From NCBI GenBank assembly GCA_903870165.1, contig CAIQBW010000012.1:1-64000 (forward strand): DNA of 64,000 nt, read 5' to 3'. Below are positions 8,940-18,179 of the stretch, in pieces (within the stretch, counting starts at the first letter, position 1; each line of letters starts with the position of its first letter). The translations under genes were made by a program, and so were the position numbers. Below the pieces are notes generated by a model, which had not been told where the DNA came from, searched no databases, and was given only the letters and a program-made list of their open reading frames with translations. Source of the stretch: an uncultured Methylophilaceae bacterium. Its GTDB lineage: Bacteria > Pseudomonadota > Gammaproteobacteria > Burkholderiales > Methylophilaceae.

Positions 8940-9404
8940 TTAAGAAACAACTCCAACACGCTCTTTTAATTGTTTAGCAAGCTCTAAACGCTGGTCATTC
9001 GTCATAAAACTGCGACCAAAGTCTATTTCTTTACCATGCGAGCGGAGCAACAACATTTGATCGCCACTTGGCATCAAGCGCAAAAGCACTTTTGCCCAGT
9101 AGCGATTAAAAACCATCCGACTGACAACTTTATAGCTTTTTTTCTCTACGGACACTTGATCGCCCATAATCAGAATACTTTCGTAATCTTGTGAGTGACA
9201 ATGAATATAGTAAAACGCATATCCAATTCCCACTAACTCAAGTCCGGCAAAGGGCAATACAAACCAAGCACCAATCAAGCTAAATGCTATCGCCACAGCT
9301 AATGAAATTGCCGCAATAATCATGACAGCACGCACACGACCCTTAGCTGATAATGAGCTATTGGGCCGGGCAATAATTTCAAAATCCGCTGCAACGTGAT
9401 TCAA
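8940..9404 (-). CDS. DUF2244 membrane protein
   Basis: A 154-residue protein with two adjacent helices (about 27-48 and 52-70) and a soluble C-terminal half, matching the DUF2244 family often encoded first in cytochrome oxidase operons. Family members are thought to help oxidase assembly, but no mechanism is established. The likely start is a TTG with AAGG six bases upstream, since no upstream ATG exists in frame. It precedes coxB by 19 bp and is the first gene of the oxidase operon. Confidence 0.8.
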   Translation of the reverse strand: MNHVAADFEIIARPNSSLSAKGRVRAVMIIAAISLAVAIAFSLIGAWFVLPFAGLELVGIGYAFYYIHCHSQDYESILIMGDQVSVEKKSYKVVSRMVFNRYWAKVLLRLMPSGDQMLLLRSHGKEIDFGRSFMTNDQRLELAKQLKERVGVVS

Positions 9405-9479
9405 AGTCAGCCTTTCATATGGCTTTAACTTAAAAAAAATACCTTAAATTAAAGATTTATCGCCATTAAGCTTTGTAAT

Positions 9480-9515
9480 TAAATTATTACATATGTAACA
9501 ACTTAGTTACATTTT
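9480..9515. promoter_or_regulatory. Palindromic site in the oxidase-operon promoter region
   Basis: TTACATATGTAA (9487-9498) is a perfect 12-bp palindrome, followed 12 bases later by the related half site GTTACAT. It lies about 85 bp upstream of the first oxidase gene. The regulator is not identifiable from sequence. Confidence 0.35.
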
Positions 9516-9563
9516 GCCTAAATTATCATAATAGCCACTGAAACTCAAGCCTAAATAGTCATA

Positions 9564-9590
9564 AAAAAAGCACCCGAAGGTGCTAGTTTA
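9564..9590 (-). terminator. Terminator downstream of the DUF2892 gene
   Basis: Stem AGCACC/GGTGCT with a GAA-type loop (9569-9584) is followed by seven T on the minus strand, ending transcription that comes from 9604-9831. Confidence 0.85.
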
Positions 9591-9603
9591 TTAAGAATTT
9601 AAC

Positions 9604-9831
9604 TTATTTACAGCAACTGTCGTTACTGTCACAACATCTATTTTTATTACAACAACATCCATTTCGTTTGATTAACGCGTATGCAGGACAGAATTTTAGA
9701 AAGCCTGTTGCCAATGGTACAAGTCCAATCCATGCCCAAGCCCCAACTTGTTGGGTATAGGCCAAAGTAACTAAAACTGCTCCAACCGCAATACGCAAAC
9801 CACGTTCCGAACACCCAATATTGCATTTCAT
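9604..9831 (-). CDS. DUF2892 (YgaP-type) membrane protein with cysteine-rich tail
   Basis: A 75-residue protein. The start MKCNIGCSERGLRIAVG is typical of DUF2892, followed by two short helices (about residues 16-30 and 33-52). The C-terminal 20 residues are extremely cysteine-rich (CCCNKNRCCDSN then CC), suggesting metal or thiol chemistry, which is inference only. The ATG at 9831 has GAGGAGG about eight bases upstream. It is monocistronic, with its own terminator. Confidence 0.8.
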   Translation of the reverse strand: MKCNIGCSERGLRIAVGAVLVTLAYTQQVGAWAWIGLVPLATGFLKFCPAYALIKRNGCCCNKNRCCDSNDSCCK

Positions 9832-9938
9832 ATTAAGTACCTCCTCAATCAATCACAACAAATCGACTTGTTACCTCAATCAGTCTATTCCTCTTGAGAG
9901 GCCTTGGTTTTTTTATATCAACTAAAATGCATTGAGAT

Positions 9939-11414
9939 TTACGTGCCGCAAAATGTTTGATAGCTTGCATCAAACCCTGCGCCCGCGCCTTGAAGGTATT
10001 TTTCATTTTTAGGCAACTGATATGGCTTAGAAAGCACTTCTAAAAAGTCATAAAATGGCTCCATATCACCTTGGATCGCACTGTCCAAGGCATCTTCTAC
10101 TAAATGATTTCGTGGAATCACAAGCGGATTGTGACTATCCATCAAGGCCACCACATCTTCCATCGTTTGAGCCTGCCTTAATAGCCGTTCACGCCAGATA
10201 ATTTGCCAATTTTTAAAGCTCCCATCGTCAATCAATGTGCCCTTTAATTGAGATGAGTTGCCAAGATTGCGGAAGGTGTTCGTATAATCAGCTTGATGCT
10301 TGTACATCAACATCAACAAATCTTCCACCAGCGCAAGATCGCTAGCCTCCTCATTAAAAAGCCCTATTTTCTTTCGCATTCCACTTAGCCAATAAGCTCT
10401 ATATCTAGTTTGATATGCACTCAAGCATTCTGTGGCAATCCGAATAGCCTCGTCCTGACGATCAGCCAGCAAGGGCAAAAGACTTTCAGCAAATCGCGTC
10501 AAATTCCACTCTGCCATCATAGGCTGATTACCAAATGCGTAGCGGCCATTTTTATCAATCGAACTAAACACCGTTTTAGGCGAATAAGCATTGAGAAAAG
10601 CACAGGGGCCGTAATCAATCGTTTCGCCTGCAATGCTTACATTGTCAGTATTCATCACACCATGAATAAACCCAAATTGCATCCACTTGGCAATCAACAA
10701 TGCTTGGACATCAATCACCGCCTCAAGTAAGCCAATATAGGGCTGGGGATGATTCTCTAAAGCTGGATAATGTCGATTGACGGTGTAATCTGCCAATCCT
10801 TTCAATGCTTTTATGTCGTCTATGGCAGCGGCATACTGAAAAGTCCCCACACGAATATGACTAGCGGCCACTCTAGTTAATACCGCGCCGCTTAAAGGCT
10901 TCGCCCTGTAAACCACGTCGCCTGTGAGCATCACGGCTAGGCTACGCGTCGTTGGCACACCCAAGGCGTGCATAGCATCACTGATTAAATACTCTCGAAG
11001 CATTGGTCCCAAACCTGCCAAACCATCGCCTGAGCGAGAATACGGCGTAGGCCCAGAACCCTTCAATTGAATATCTACCCGCTCCGCATTTGGCGCTACA
11101 TGCTCGCCCAGCAATATCGCTCGCCCATCCCCTAAATTATTAAACCCGCCGAATTGATGGCCAGCATAAGCTTGCGCAATAGGAAAAGCATTTATGGGTG
11201 TAGCCTGCCCTGAAAAGCAAGCCCAATTAGCGGCGGTCAGCGCATCGACGTTCAATCCAAGTGAAATAGCTAATGGCCGATTAAAAATCACCAAGCTGGG
11301 ATTCTTGAATTTTTTAGGATTTGCGCGCGTAAATAAAACATTGGAAAGTCTCGAATAAGAATTGTCGAAACAAAAACCAAATTGATCTAATGCTTGCTGA
11401 TTGAAAGCGCTCAT
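9939..11414 (-). CDS. selO: Protein adenylyltransferase SelO (YdiU family)
   Basis: A pseudokinase-fold enzyme that transfers AMP from ATP to protein Ser/Thr/Tyr residues; family members respond to oxidative stress. Visible motifs are QAYAGHQFGG and LGDGRAILLGE near the N terminus, DIQLKGSGPTPYSRSGDG (nucleotide-binding lysine), HGVMNTDNVSI (catalytic/Mg loop) and DYGPCAF. The C terminus ends TFCGT, where some homologues have selenocysteine in place of this cysteine. Its 491 residues are full length. It is monocistronic. Confidence 0.93.
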   Translation of the reverse strand: MSAFNQQALDQFGFCFDNSYSRLSNVLFTRANPKKFKNPSLVIFNRPLAISLGLNVDALTAANWACFSGQATPINAFPIAQAYAGHQFGGFNNLGDGRAILLGEHVAPNAERVDIQLKGSGPTPYSRSGDGLAGLGPMLREYLISDAMHALGVPTTRSLAVMLTGDVVYRAKPLSGAVLTRVAASHIRVGTFQYAAAIDDIKALKGLADYTVNRHYPALENHPQPYIGLLEAVIDVQALLIAKWMQFGFIHGVMNTDNVSIAGETIDYGPCAFLNAYSPKTVFSSIDKNGRYAFGNQPMMAEWNLTRFAESLLPLLADRQDEAIRIATECLSAYQTRYRAYWLSGMRKKIGLFNEEASDLALVEDLLMLMYKHQADYTNTFRNLGNSSQLKGTLIDDGSFKNWQIIWRERLLRQAQTMEDVVALMDSHNPLVIPRNHLVEDALDSAIQGDMEPFYDFLEVLSKPYQLPKNEKYLQGAGAGFDASYQTFCGT

Positions 11415-11457
11415 AGCTTATAGTTTACTATTTTAGTTGGGTATTGTTAATCACAAA

Positions 11458-11494
11458 TAAAAAAAGCCCCGGCTATTGAGCAGAGGCTTTTGTT
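11458..11494 (-). terminator. Terminator of the MDR reductase gene
   Basis: On the minus strand the stem AAGCC...GGCTT is followed by seven T, 30-60 bp downstream of the 11521 stop. The loop is fairly long, so it is a moderate-strength candidate. Confidence 0.6.
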
Positions 11495-11520
11495 TCAACT
11501 ATCTGCAATCGAATGGCGAA

Positions 11521-12531
11521 CTACATCTCCAAACAGATCTTACCAAAGTGCTTATTGGTCTCTTGATATCGGAAAGCTTCGACAATACTTTCGAGCGGGA
11601 ACACTCTATCAACAATCGGGCGCATGCCATTGGCATCAATGGCTTTCACCATATCTTGTTGTTGACTACGATTACCCACAATTAGACCTTGCATACGAAG
11701 TTGCTTAATTAGCGCTGTCACAATAGAAACTTCACCGCCCAAGCCCGTCAGAATGCCAATCACTGAAATATGCGCACCAACACGTGCTGCCAGCATCGAC
11801 TGATCTAGCGTTGCGGGACCGCCAACTTCTACAACATGGTCAACCCCACGACCACCTGTGATTTCACGTGCTACTTCACCCCAATTATTCGTCTTACGAT
11901 AATTAATTAGATGGTCTGCACCCATGGCTTTTAATCTATCCAATTTCTCATCGCTTGAAGAGGTAGCAATCACGGTTGCACCCGCCATTTTTGCAAACTG
12001 TAACGCAAAAATAGACACCCCACCTGTACCTTGTACCAGAACCGTGTCACCTGGTTTTAAGTGGTCATCCGACATCATGGCACGCCATGCAGTAAGCGCT
12101 GCAGTTGTCAGCGTTGAAGACTCGACATGCGACCATCCTTTTGGCGCAAGCGTAAAAGCATTCGTTGAAGCGGTGACAGTCTCACGCGCATAGCCATCCA
12201 CACCATCGCCAGGTGTCGTTGCAAAACCTTCAACCAATGGCTCACCAGCTAACCATGTTGGGAAGAACGTACTCACCACATGATCGCCAATCTCAAATTC
12301 CGTCACGCCCTCACCAACTGCCGTGACTACACCCGCACCGTCAGCCATTGGAATGCGAGGCTCAGATGGACCCCACATGCCACTTACCACAGCAAAGTCA
12401 TGATAGTTAAGTGAATTCGCATGAAGTCGAACGGTAATTTCGCCCGCTTTAGGATCTTTGGCATCACGCGTTCCAACGGTGACCTTGTCGTAACCACCGC
12501 CCGTTTGAAGAATAATTGCCTTGTTTTGCAT
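11521..12531 (-). CDS. MDR-superfamily NAD(P)-dependent alcohol dehydrogenase/quinone reductase
   Basis: A 336-residue medium-chain dehydrogenase/reductase. The N-terminal GroES-like domain carries GEGVTEFEIGDHV. The Rossmann domain (about 150-290) carries the dinucleotide motif VLVQGTGGVSIFALQFAKMAGATVIATSS. The cysteine cluster of the structural zinc lobe is absent, so it is closer to the zinc-free quinone-oxidoreductase or crotonyl-reductase branches. Substrate cannot be assigned. An 18-bp direct repeat lies in its 5' leader (12541-12576). Confidence 0.8.
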   Translation of the reverse strand: MQNKAIILQTGGGYDKVTVGTRDAKDPKAGEITVRLHANSLNYHDFAVVSGMWGPSEPRIPMADGAGVVTAVGEGVTEFEIGDHVVSTFFPTWLAGEPLVEGFATTPGDGVDGYARETVTASTNAFTLAPKGWSHVESSTLTTAALTAWRAMMSDDHLKPGDTVLVQGTGGVSIFALQFAKMAGATVIATSSSDEKLDRLKAMGADHLINYRKTNNWGEVAREITGGRGVDHVVEVGGPATLDQSMLAARVGAHISVIGILTGLGGEVSIVTALIKQLRMQGLIVGNRSQQQDMVKAIDANGMRPIVDRVFPLESIVEAFRYQETNKHFGKICLEM

Positions 12532-12540
12532 AACTGTCCT

Positions 12541-12576
12541 TTCTTAAATAAACGTCATTTCTTAAATAAACGTCAT
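12541..12576. repeat. Two tandem copies of an 18-bp unit upstream of the MDR gene
   Basis: TTCTTAAATAAACGTCAT occurs twice without interruption, 10 bp before the start codon of the minus-strand reductase gene. It could be a duplicated operator or a replication-slippage product. Confidence 0.8.
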
Positions 12577-12700
12577 TGCTTTACTAAATTTCAACCCTAT
12601 TATGAAAAAAACACTGGCATAAATCCAATTGAATATTTTTAATAGCATGATAAATTTTTTTAATACATAAGCCACACATCACTCAGAATATAATTTTGAT

Positions 12701-13357
12701 ATGAAACAAATTCTTGTCTATGCCGACTCACTCTCTTGGGGCATCATTCCTATGTCACGCAATCGCTTTGCGTTTCATCAACGTTGGCCCGGCATTCTTG
12801 AGCTTAACTTGAAAAGCCAAGGCGAAGACGTTCGAGTAATTGAGGACTGCCTAAATGGTCGCCGCACGATCTATGAAGACCCCTTTAAACCCGGCCGCAA
12901 TGGCCTCATTGGATTGGGGCAGCGCATCGAGATTAATTCACCGCTATCATTAGTCATTTTGATGTTAGGCACCAACGACTTTCAAGCTAACCACAACCAT
13001 ACAGTCGCTGATGCCAAAAATGGCATGCGGACACTTATTAATGAAATCAGAAGTGCTACGCTAGAACCCGGCATGAATATGCCTGAAATTCTTGTGATCG
13101 CCCCACCTCCCATCCTAGAACCAAAAGGTGAGATTGCAGCAAAATTTAAAGATGCAGAGAAAAAGTGTATTGGGCTTGCTAAAGCCTATCAAGACTTATG
13201 CGAAGAAATGGTCTGTCAATTTTTTGATGCTGCTTCAGTCACAAGCTCAAGCAAAGTTGATGGCGTGCATTTTGATATCGAGCAACATTTGGCCTTTGGA
13301 AATGCCATCACTAAATTTATCAGCGCAAAACTATCATCAACCGCCAAAAAATTATGA
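12701..13357 (+). CDS. SGNH/GDSL-type hydrolase (arylesterase-like)
   Basis: A 218-residue protein with all four SGNH blocks in order: the nucleophile serine in VYADSLSWG (residues 5-13), glycine in LNGR near 48, asparagine in LGTND near 90, and the D-x-x-H pair in VDGVHFD near 195. These families hydrolyse esters. With no signal peptide visible, it should be cytoplasmic, and the natural substrate is unknown. It is divergent from the reductase gene, with 170 bp between. Confidence 0.85.
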   Translation: MKQILVYADSLSWGIIPMSRNRFAFHQRWPGILELNLKSQGEDVRVIEDCLNGRRTIYEDPFKPGRNGLIGLGQRIEINSPLSLVILMLGTNDFQANHNHTVADAKNGMRTLINEIRSATLEPGMNMPEILVIAPPPILEPKGEIAAKFKDAEKKCIGLAKAYQDLCEEMVCQFFDAASVTSSSKVDGVHFDIEQHLAFGNAITKFISAKLSSTAKKL

Positions 13358-13399
13358 AGAGTAGGCGATATAGCGAAAACAAACATTTTAGATAGCCTT

Positions 13400-13560
13400 A
13401 AAAAAGCCTGTCAATTGGTATACTTTAAATTTGCTGGTGCCGGGCACCACCCTATCACAATGCAGTTAGAGACTTTAGGTTTTACTCTAGGGCAAATTTT
13501 CTGAAGTTAAATTTTATTAATGTATGAAAAACCGATATTTTCAGCATCAAAAGTTTTTAC
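13400..13560. repeat. Decayed tRNA-Leu 3' end and mobile-element-end remnant
   Basis: The stretch 13400-13444 resembles 24065-24109: a degraded terminator-like hairpin (AAAAAAGCCTG...TTGGTA), then TGGTGCCGGG. The latter is the reverse complement of the last bases of the tRNA-Leu fragments at 24100 and 24431, including the CCA. About 110 bp further on is ATCAAAAGTTTTTACAC, which also flanks the other two remnants. It probably marks an ancient integration boundary. Confidence 0.5.
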
Positions 13561-13562
13561 AC

Positions 13563-14783
13563 TCAGAATCTTAACGCTTCAATAGGATTGAGTTTTGCTG
13601 CTTTCTTGGCAGGATAGAACCCGAAAAAAACACCAACCGCTGTGGCCACTGTAAAAGCTAGCGTAATGGCGTTGAGTGAAATAATAATAGAAGCCTCCGT
13701 GAGATTTTTCACTAGGATTGCCCCGCCCACACCAATTGCAATACCGATCAAACAACCGACGATGGAGATTACTACTGCCTCAAGTAAGAACTGTAAAAGA
13801 ATATTACGCTCGCGGGCGCCTATCGCCATTCGGATACCGATCTCTCTAGTACGTTCAGTGACAGATACCAACATGATATTCATAATGCCGATACCCCCCA
13901 CTAATAACGAAACAGAAGCTATAGCACCCAAGAGGAGTGACATCGTTTTGGTGGTTTCTGCGGCTGATTTAGCGAGTGCCGTTAAATTTCTGACAGAGAA
14001 ATCTTGCTCAGCGCCCTCACGAATATTGTGTCTTTGTTTGAGTAGGCTGTTTAAATTATCTTCCACCATTCCCATGACTTTATCTGACTCTGCTTGCACC
14101 ATGATTTGACGAACGCTGCCAGGGATTTGATTGCCAAAAATCTTACGTTGTGCGGTCGAAAGCGGAACGATGATGGTGTCGTCTTGATCTCTACCATCTA
14201 AGCTTTGCCCTTTACTCTCCAGTATGCCGATGATGGTAAATGGACTTGCTTTAATACGAATTGTTTTTCCAATCGGGTCCACATCATCGCCAAATAAGCT
14301 ATGCGCTGTTGTCGTACCTATTAAAGCAACGCGTGTAGCCGAGCGCATATCGGACAACCCGAATGCATAGCCATCTAAGAGGCTCCATGAACGTATATCT
14401 AAAAAACTCGGGCTAGTTCCAAGGATTGCGGTATTCCAGTTATTTCCAGCATAAATGACTTGCGCGTTCCCCATGCTTAAAGGCGCCACGGCAATTACAC
14501 CATCCAAGTCGGACATGGCATTTGCATCTTTGACGTTGAGCGTAGCCGCGTTTCCCGAGGCCGAGCGTGCGCCACCAGAGCTGGGTGGGCCTGAAAGCAC
14601 AATAAATAAGTTGCTCCCCATAGAGCTAATTGACTTTTTAACAGAATCTTCGGCGCCTTGGCCAATAGCCATCATAAGGACCACCGCCCCTACACCGATC
14701 ACCATCCCGAGCATCGTCAAAAAAGTACGTAGTCGATTGGCGCCCATCGCCCGCCATGCTTCACCAAACATCGCAGAAAACAT
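13563..14783 (-). CDS. macB: ABC transporter permease, MacB type
   Basis: A 406-residue permease with the FtsX/MacB topology: one N-terminal helix (residues 20-42), a large periplasmic domain (about 45-280) and three C-terminal helices. Family signatures are LRTFLTMLGMVIGVGAVV near the start and SVTERTREIGIRMAIGAR near residue 315. With the separate ATPase gene upstream it forms a split MacB; canonical MacB has both on one chain. The start overlaps the ATPase stop (TAATG). Likely substrates are peptides, lipids or macrolide-like compounds. Confidence 0.85.
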   Translation of the reverse strand: MFSAMFGEAWRAMGANRLRTFLTMLGMVIGVGAVVLMMAIGQGAEDSVKKSISSMGSNLFIVLSGPPSSGGARSASGNAATLNVKDANAMSDLDGVIAVAPLSMGNAQVIYAGNNWNTAILGTSPSFLDIRSWSLLDGYAFGLSDMRSATRVALIGTTTAHSLFGDDVDPIGKTIRIKASPFTIIGILESKGQSLDGRDQDDTIIVPLSTAQRKIFGNQIPGSVRQIMVQAESDKVMGMVEDNLNSLLKQRHNIREGAEQDFSVRNLTALAKSAAETTKTMSLLLGAIASVSLLVGGIGIMNIMLVSVTERTREIGIRMAIGARERNILLQFLLEAVVISIVGCLIGIAIGVGGAILVKNLTEASIIISLNAITLAFTVATAVGVFFGFYPAKKAAKLNPIEALRF

Positions 14784-15508
14784 TAATGACGCTCCTGTGA
14801 ATGACTGATTTTGGTGCGAACATCTTCAACAATGCTGCCATCCACGAACTTGATCTGACGGCTAGCATGGTCTGCAATATCTTGTTCATGCGTAACAAGC
14901 ACAACAGTGATGCCATCTTGATTAAGCTCATTAAAGAGCATCATGATTTCATGGCTGGTTGTTGTATCTAGATTGCCAGTCGGTTCATCTGCCAAAATAA
15001 GGCGCGGATTATTAATGAGGGCTCGTGCAATTGCGACCCGTTGTTGTTGCCCGCCAGAAATTTGATTGGGTCTTGATGCGCTATGCTTAGCAAGTCCAAC
15101 TTTTTCTAGGAGCTTTAGCGCACGCGCTGTACGCTCGTCTTTATCAACGCCCGAATAAACAAGTGGTAACGCCACGTTATCAACGAGTGATGAGCGCGCT
15201 AATAGATTAAACCCCTGAAAAACAAAGCCGATGGTTTTGTTTCTGAGATTAGCAAGAGCATCATTCTCTAAGTTTGCTACAGTTTGACCATCTAAGAAGT
15301 AGTCGCCTTTAGAAGGCTTATCTAGGCAGCCAAGAATATTCATAAAGGTGGATTTTCCAGAGCCGGATGGCCCCATAATCGCGACAAAATCTCCGGCCTC
15401 AATATCAATATTGACATCTTTTAAGACCGAGAATGTCCCAGCATCTGTGTAATATTCTTTATACAAGTGTGAGACACTGATGACGTTTTTTGATAGCACT
15501 GTAGTCAC
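14783..15508 (-). CDS. ABC transporter ATP-binding protein, MacB/LolD type
   Basis: A 241-residue ATPase with Walker [10 protein letters not shown] (about residues 50-58), Q-loop FQGFNLL, signature [14 protein letters not shown], Walker [13 protein letters not shown] and the switch histidine in VLVTHE. The characteristic MacB/LolD motif GCLDKPSKG follows Walker A. It starts at a GTG preceded by AGGTGGAAG, ten bases past the adaptor gene, and overlaps the permease gene by one base. Confidence 0.9.
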   Translation of the reverse strand: MTTVLSKNVISVSHLYKEYYTDAGTFSVLKDVNIDIEAGDFVAIMGPSGSGKSTFMNILGCLDKPSKGDYFLDGQTVANLENDALANLRNKTIGFVFQGFNLLARSSLVDNVALPLVYSGVDKDERTARALKLLEKVGLAKHSASRPNQISGGQQQRVAIARALINNPRLILADEPTGNLDTTTSHEIMMLFNELNQDGITVVLVTHEQDIADHASRQIKFVDGSIVEDVRTKISHSQERH

Positions 15509-15517
15509 GCTTCCACC

Positions 15518-16714
15518 TTAGAATGAACGCATGCGCATTGGGCTAGCACCAGATGCTGATCCGCCGCTATCTGGCTGGGACTCTCCCACAATCACTTTCT
15601 CGCCTACTTTTAGCTGATCGCTTTTGATTTCCGTTAATTTTCCGTCAGTTAAACCAAGGGTAAGCTTTACTTCCACCGGCTGATTGTCACGCAAGACATA
15701 AAGTTTGCCATGGGGGATGTTTTGATCGTTATGTTTCTTAGCATCACCATGCGAATGTTTCTCGTTGGCTGGGGAAGCATTTGTGTCACTCAATGCAGGC
15801 TTATATCTCAGCGCTGCATTAGGGGCAAGCAAGACATCATTATGATGATCAATCGCAATGGTGACAAACGCGGTCATGCCTGGAAGTAGAGTTTCATCAG
15901 AATTATCTACCGAAATCACGACGTTGTAGGTCACAACGTTAGATACGGTTGTTGGATTCAGCCGGAGTTGTTTGACCACCCCCTCAAAATTACGATTGGG
16001 AAAAGCATCGACAGTGAACTTTGCTTTCTGTCCTACTTTAATATTGCCTATATCCGCCTCTGCAAAGCTCGTGTTAATTTGCATCTTGGATAAATCTTGC
16101 GCGATTGTAATCAAGGTTGGGGTTTGAAAGCTTGCAGCAACAGTCTGGCCTACATCAATCACCCGATCCACCACAATGCCAGACACAGGGGAGCGGATAA
16201 TAGAATAAGCAAGATTGGTCTGGTCGCGACTCAACTGGGCTTTGACTGTGTCTAGCTGTGCTTTTGCTGATTCTAGAGATTGAATTGCCTGATCCAGATC
16301 TTGCTTTGAAGCAAAGTCCTGACTAAACAAATTACGCATACGCGCCTCATTTGCCTTTGCCAAGTCCAGAGAGGCTTGAGCATTGTGGAGATTGCCTTTT
16401 GATTGCGCAATTTGCGCGGTAAAAAGGGCGTCGTCCAACTCCAATAAGATTTGGCCCGCTTTCACTTTATCGTTGTAATCCACATAGAGTTTGCTCACTC
16501 GCCCGGAGACTTGTGTACCGACATTAATTAAGCTCACTGGGTTGATGGTGCCGTTAGCGTTGACGCTTTGTTCTACATCCCCCTTGGTAATGGTCTGTAA
16601 TCGATACAAGTCTTCGGGGGTTAATTTTTTACTTTGTTGATAGTAATAAATGGCCCCAGCAATCATCATGATGATGAGGATGGTAGGGAGATATTTTTTA
16701 ATGATTTTATTCAT
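15518..16714 (-). CDS. macA: MacA-type periplasmic adaptor (HlyD/RND membrane fusion family)
   Basis: A 398-residue adaptor with a single N-terminal helix (residues 9-26) and a lipoyl/barrel-sandwich half (GRVSKLYVDYNDKVKAGQ). An alpha-hairpin coiled coil follows (about 100-170, rich in A, Q, S and L), then the second lipoyl half (SPVSGIVVDRVIDVGQTV) and beta-barrel/membrane-proximal domains. It bridges the MacB-type permease and the outer-membrane channel. A histidine-rich linker (HSHGDAKKHND) near residue 315 and the C-terminal MRMRSF are lineage-specific. It sits in the TolC, MacA, ATPase, permease operon. Confidence 0.87.
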   Translation of the reverse strand: MNKIIKKYLPTILIIMMIAGAIYYYQQSKKLTPEDLYRLQTITKGDVEQSVNANGTINPVSLINVGTQVSGRVSKLYVDYNDKVKAGQILLELDDALFTAQIAQSKGNLHNAQASLDLAKANEARMRNLFSQDFASKQDLDQAIQSLESAKAQLDTVKAQLSRDQTNLAYSIIRSPVSGIVVDRVIDVGQTVAASFQTPTLITIAQDLSKMQINTSFAEADIGNIKVGQKAKFTVDAFPNRNFEGVVKQLRLNPTTVSNVVTYNVVISVDNSDETLLPGMTAFVTIAIDHHNDVLLAPNAALRYKPALSDTNASPANEKHSHGDAKKHNDQNIPHGKLYVLRDNQPVEVKLTLGLTDGKLTEIKSDQLKVGEKVIVGESQPDSGGSASGASPMRMRSF

Positions 16715-16727
16715 TCAATTCTCGGTT

Positions 16728-18158
16728 TCAGTGTTCTACGTTAGCTTGCGGTAAAGATAAGATCATCGCGTTATCAAGCCCACCAATCGCTTGCGCCAAT
16801 GAGGCTCGAGCAATGTTCCAATTGAGCGTCGACTGAACGATTTGTTGGTTCGCATTAGCTAACGCACTTTGGGCACTCAAGGTGTCAATGATGTTACCAA
16901 CACCTGCTTTATAGCGACCCAAGGCGACACGTGCAGATTCCTCTGCGCTGCGAACCAATGCGTTACTTGCATTCACGGATTCAATAGCTGTGCGGAGTGA
17001 TTGATAAGCGCCCCATACGTCGAGCGAGACTTGAAGTTTTAAGCGATCACGCTGTGCAATTTTGACGTCAGCGTTTGCAAGTGCTGACTGAATGCGATAG
17101 CTTGGGGCGTATCCAATAAACAGTGGAATCGTTACATTTAGGCCAACTGTTGTTGTGTTGATTGAGCTGAGTTGACTGCCATCTTGCCAAGCATTCGACA
17201 TGGCTAAATTGACAGTTGGTTTTGCTGCAGCGCGACTAGATAAGATGGATGCTTCTGCCGCCTTGACTTGCGCTTCGCTGGCGATTAGATCAGGGCGGCG
17301 CGCAATGGCTTCGTTAATTAAGGTTGTGATGTCTTGATTAAGCTCCACAGCTTCCACGTTTAGTTGGCTGGGCATCAGCGTTAACGTTGCATTCGCAGGC
17401 AAGCCCATCACGTTTGCCAAACTTCCATAAGCGCTCTTTAAAGCACCTTCCGCGGTAATGCGCGTTAATGTTGCTTGTGCATACGCTGTCTGTGCTTGCA
17501 ATTTATCGGCTGGGGTTGTTACCCCTGCTTGATAACGCGCCTCTGCTGCTTTGAAACTCTCCTGGGCAGTCGTTTCTGATGTAATGGCGGCTTCTAAGGC
17601 GCTGATGCTGGCTTGTACTTGGTAGTAATTGGTCACGGCGGCAAATAGTATCGTTTGCACCGCTGCACTTTGCGTCGCACTTGCCGCTTGCAATAGCTGA
17701 CGGGCATTTTCTAGGGCGGCATCTCGATTACCAAAATCATACAAAAGGTAGGTCGCCACCAGGCTATTATTTAAATTGCTATAGGCGTTGTCACGGGTCA
17801 CAAGTCTTGGGCTTGAGGCGTTTACATTGGTCCCTATAGTGTTGATGACAGAGGGTAAGTAAGCGGACTTAGCAATACCAACTTGTGCGGCTTGAGCCCT
17901 TGCATTCGCCCAGACCTCTCGTGTTTGAGGGTTGTTGCATAAGGCAGCATTTGCCACATCGCTCAAGTTTAAGGTGTTTTGTGCATGAATGCTTGAACAA
18001 GTATCTTGATTATCTGTTATTAAATAGCCTGCTGGCAAGGATGGCAGGGAGTTAATGTTGAGTGAATTGGTGCTATACCAAATAGAGTCCTCTCCAGCTA
18101 AAGCAAAGCAGGAAAAACATAATAGGGATAAGAATGCTGAAAGGCGTAATATATTCAA
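16728..18158 (-). CDS. TolC-family outer-membrane efflux channel
   Basis: A 476-residue protein with a signal peptide ending near ALAGED and two internally repeated OEP domains of long alpha-helical hairpins (about 60-270 and 275-470). Repeat landmarks are SLRTAIESVNASNALVRSAE and RYKAGVGNIIDTLSAQSAL. It forms the trimeric outer-membrane duct for the adjacent MacA/ABC system. The reading begins with TTG at 18158, because no upstream ATG is in frame and the signal peptide begins there. It is the first gene of the efflux operon. Confidence 0.87.
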   Translation of the reverse strand: MNILRLSAFLSLLCFSCFALAGEDSIWYSTNSLNINSLPSLPAGYLITDNQDTCSSIHAQNTLNLSDVANAALCNNPQTREVWANARAQAAQVGIAKSAYLPSVINTIGTNVNASSPRLVTRDNAYSNLNNSLVATYLLYDFGNRDAALENARQLLQAASATQSAAVQTILFAAVTNYYQVQASISALEAAITSETTAQESFKAAEARYQAGVTTPADKLQAQTAYAQATLTRITAEGALKSAYGSLANVMGLPANATLTLMPSQLNVEAVELNQDITTLINEAIARRPDLIASEAQVKAAEASILSSRAAAKPTVNLAMSNAWQDGSQLSSINTTTVGLNVTIPLFIGYAPSYRIQSALANADVKIAQRDRLKLQVSLDVWGAYQSLRTAIESVNASNALVRSAEESARVALGRYKAGVGNIIDTLSAQSALANANQQIVQSTLNWNIARASLAQAIGGLDNAMILSLPQANVEH

Positions 18159-18179
18159 GGGATGGCCTGTACTTTACTA

